A stretch of 16,320 bases of DNA from an uncultured Odoribacter sp. (GTDB lineage Bacteria > Bacteroidota > Bacteroidia > Bacteroidales > Marinifilaceae). This document shows, piece after piece, positions 15,610-16,320 of this stretch; the first letter of the stretch is position 1; each line of letters begins with the position of its first letter. The stretch covers positions 1 to 16,320 of the forward strand of contig CAJJNP010000064.1 in assembly GCA_905193145.1 (NCBI GenBank). The letters run 5' to 3'. The position numbers were made by a program, and so were the translations under genes. The notes under the pieces are model-generated. The model was not told the DNA's origin, did no database searches, and saw only the letters and a program-made list of their open reading frames with translations.

Positions 15610-16320
15610 TTAAAGCTCTTTTCGCCACACCATCTTGTTCACTACGCCCACATAACTCTGAATGATCTTCACAACCTTTGTGGAGACATTTTCATCCGTA
15701 TAGTCAGGAACGGGGGTGCCGTAGTCGCCGTTTTTAACAAGTTCTACTGCCGTATCGACGGACTGGAGAAGTCCCTTGGTGTCGATGCCGGAGAGAATGA
15801 AGCCCGCCTTGTCGAGAGACTCGGGACGCTCGGTCGAGGTGCGGATGCAGACTGCCGGAAAAGGATGTCCTACGCTGGTGAAGAAAGAACTCTCCTCGGG
15901 AAGGGTGCCCGAATCGGAAACGACAGCGAATGCGTTCATCTGAAGGCAATTGTAGTCGTGAAACCCGAGTGGCTGCTGGACCTGTACTCGCGGATCAAGT
16001 TTGAAACCTGTAGCCTCAAGGCGGTGACGGCTCCGGGGATGGCAACTGTAGAGAATCGGCATGTCATACTTCTCGGCCATTGCGTTTATCGCATTGAAAA
16101 GGCAGAGGAAGTTCTTCTCCGTGTCGATGTTCTCTTCGCGGTGAGCACTCAACAGGATGTAGTGCCCCTTCTTGAGTCCGAGTCTCTCGTGTACATCGGA
16201 TGCCTGGATCTCGGCAAGGTTCTTATGGAGCACCTCGGCCATGGGAGAACCGGTGACGTATGTACGCTCACGGGGAAGTCCGCATTCAGCAAGGTATCTT
16301 CTTGCATGCTCGGAGTAGGC
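15610..16320 (-). CDS. wecB: UDP-N-acetylglucosamine 2-epimerase family, FnlC/CapG-like (partial, 5' end outside the window)
   Basis: The frame stays open to the right edge, so 236 C-terminal codons of an expected 370-385 are present. Conserved parts: VTGSPMAEVL near the window edge, LSAHREEN, SCHPRSR and VVSDSGTLPEESS; the Asp, His and Glu residues around the UDP-GlcNAc 2-epimerase active site are kept. The following IRTSTERPESLDKAG resembles the FnlC/CapG/WbjD branch (usual form IR-x-A/T-x-ERPE), which acts last in UDP-L-FucNAc synthesis, rather than strict WecB (UDP-ManNAc). An FnlC role is supported by the WbuB-like transferase downstream but needs fnlA/fnlB, which would lie beyond the window. 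It is a soluble cytoplasmic enzyme. Base composition is clearly GC-richer than all genes to its left. Confidence 0.9.
   Translation of the reverse strand, partial: AYSEHARRYLAECGLPRERTYVTGSPMAEVLHKNLAEIQASDVHERLGLKKGHYILLSAHREENIDTEKNFLCLFNAINAMAEKYDMPILYSCHPRSRHRLEATGFKLDPRVQVQQPLGFHDYNCLQMNAFAVVSDSGTLPEESSFFTSVGHPFPAVCIRTSTERPESLDKAGFILSGIDTKGLLQSVDTAVELVKNGDYGTPVPDYTDENVSTKVVKIIQSYVGVVNKMVWRKEL

Noticed and set aside
15734..15949. Small Arg-rich reading frame on the same strand as the epimerase
   Set aside because: It overlaps the well-conserved FnlC-like frame. Its Arg/His/Ser-rich composition is typical of an out-of-frame shadow in GC-rich DNA. The other short frames opposite the operon genes were rejected for the same reason.
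1..16320. CRISPR array, toxin-antitoxin, restriction or other defence system, or phage genes
   Set aside because: No regularly spaced repeats and no matching protein motifs were seen. Every intact gene fits polysaccharide synthesis.

Overview
The window reads as one end of a surface-polysaccharide (capsule or O-antigen type) biosynthesis locus from a Bacteroidales bacterium, most likely a gut Bacteroides, Phocaeicola or Prevotella relative. Three things point there: the AT-rich gene content, the IS256-type 'Zn-binding' transposase with a TAnnTTTG-type -7 box, and the order fnlC/wecB-like epimerase ... WbuB-like transferase, NAD-dependent epimerase/reductase, WecA-like initiating transferase. 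All intact genes are on the minus strand, so transcription runs from the right edge to the left.

Layout in the direction of transcription: a UDP-HexNAc 2-epimerase cut by the right edge (15610-16320) and visibly GC-richer than what follows; a 182-bp gap holding a compact cloverleaf-shaped inverted-repeat element (15472-15522); Wzx flippase; hexapeptide acetyltransferase; Wzy polymerase; a GT8, two GT4 and one GT2 glycosyltransferase; a serine-acetyltransferase-like enzyme; a membrane O-acyltransferase with a C-terminal SGNH-like domain and a G9 tract; a WbuB-like GT4; an SDR epimerase/reductase. Most of these genes overlap or abut, as in a single translationally coupled operon.

The left end is disturbed. 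An acyltransferase gene is cut after about 90 codons by a decayed IS256-type element (1576-2688, inverted repeats matching at 19 of 21 positions), whose transposase carries frameshifts and stop codons. Beyond it lies an intact WecA/MraY-type polyprenyl-phosphate sugar-1-phosphate transferase, then about 400 bp without an intact gene.

How the genes work together (inference): the WecA-like enzyme loads the first sugar-phosphate on undecaprenyl phosphate. The epimerase/reductase and the FnlC-like epimerase would supply 6-deoxy-N-acetylhexosamines (QuiNAc/FucNAc type). The WbuB-like enzyme would add an L-FucNAc-like second sugar, and the other transferases finish the repeat unit. The acyl/acetyltransferases decorate it, Wzx flips it and Wzy polymerises it. 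I see no novel defence or mobile system; the least explained signal is the cloverleaf element.
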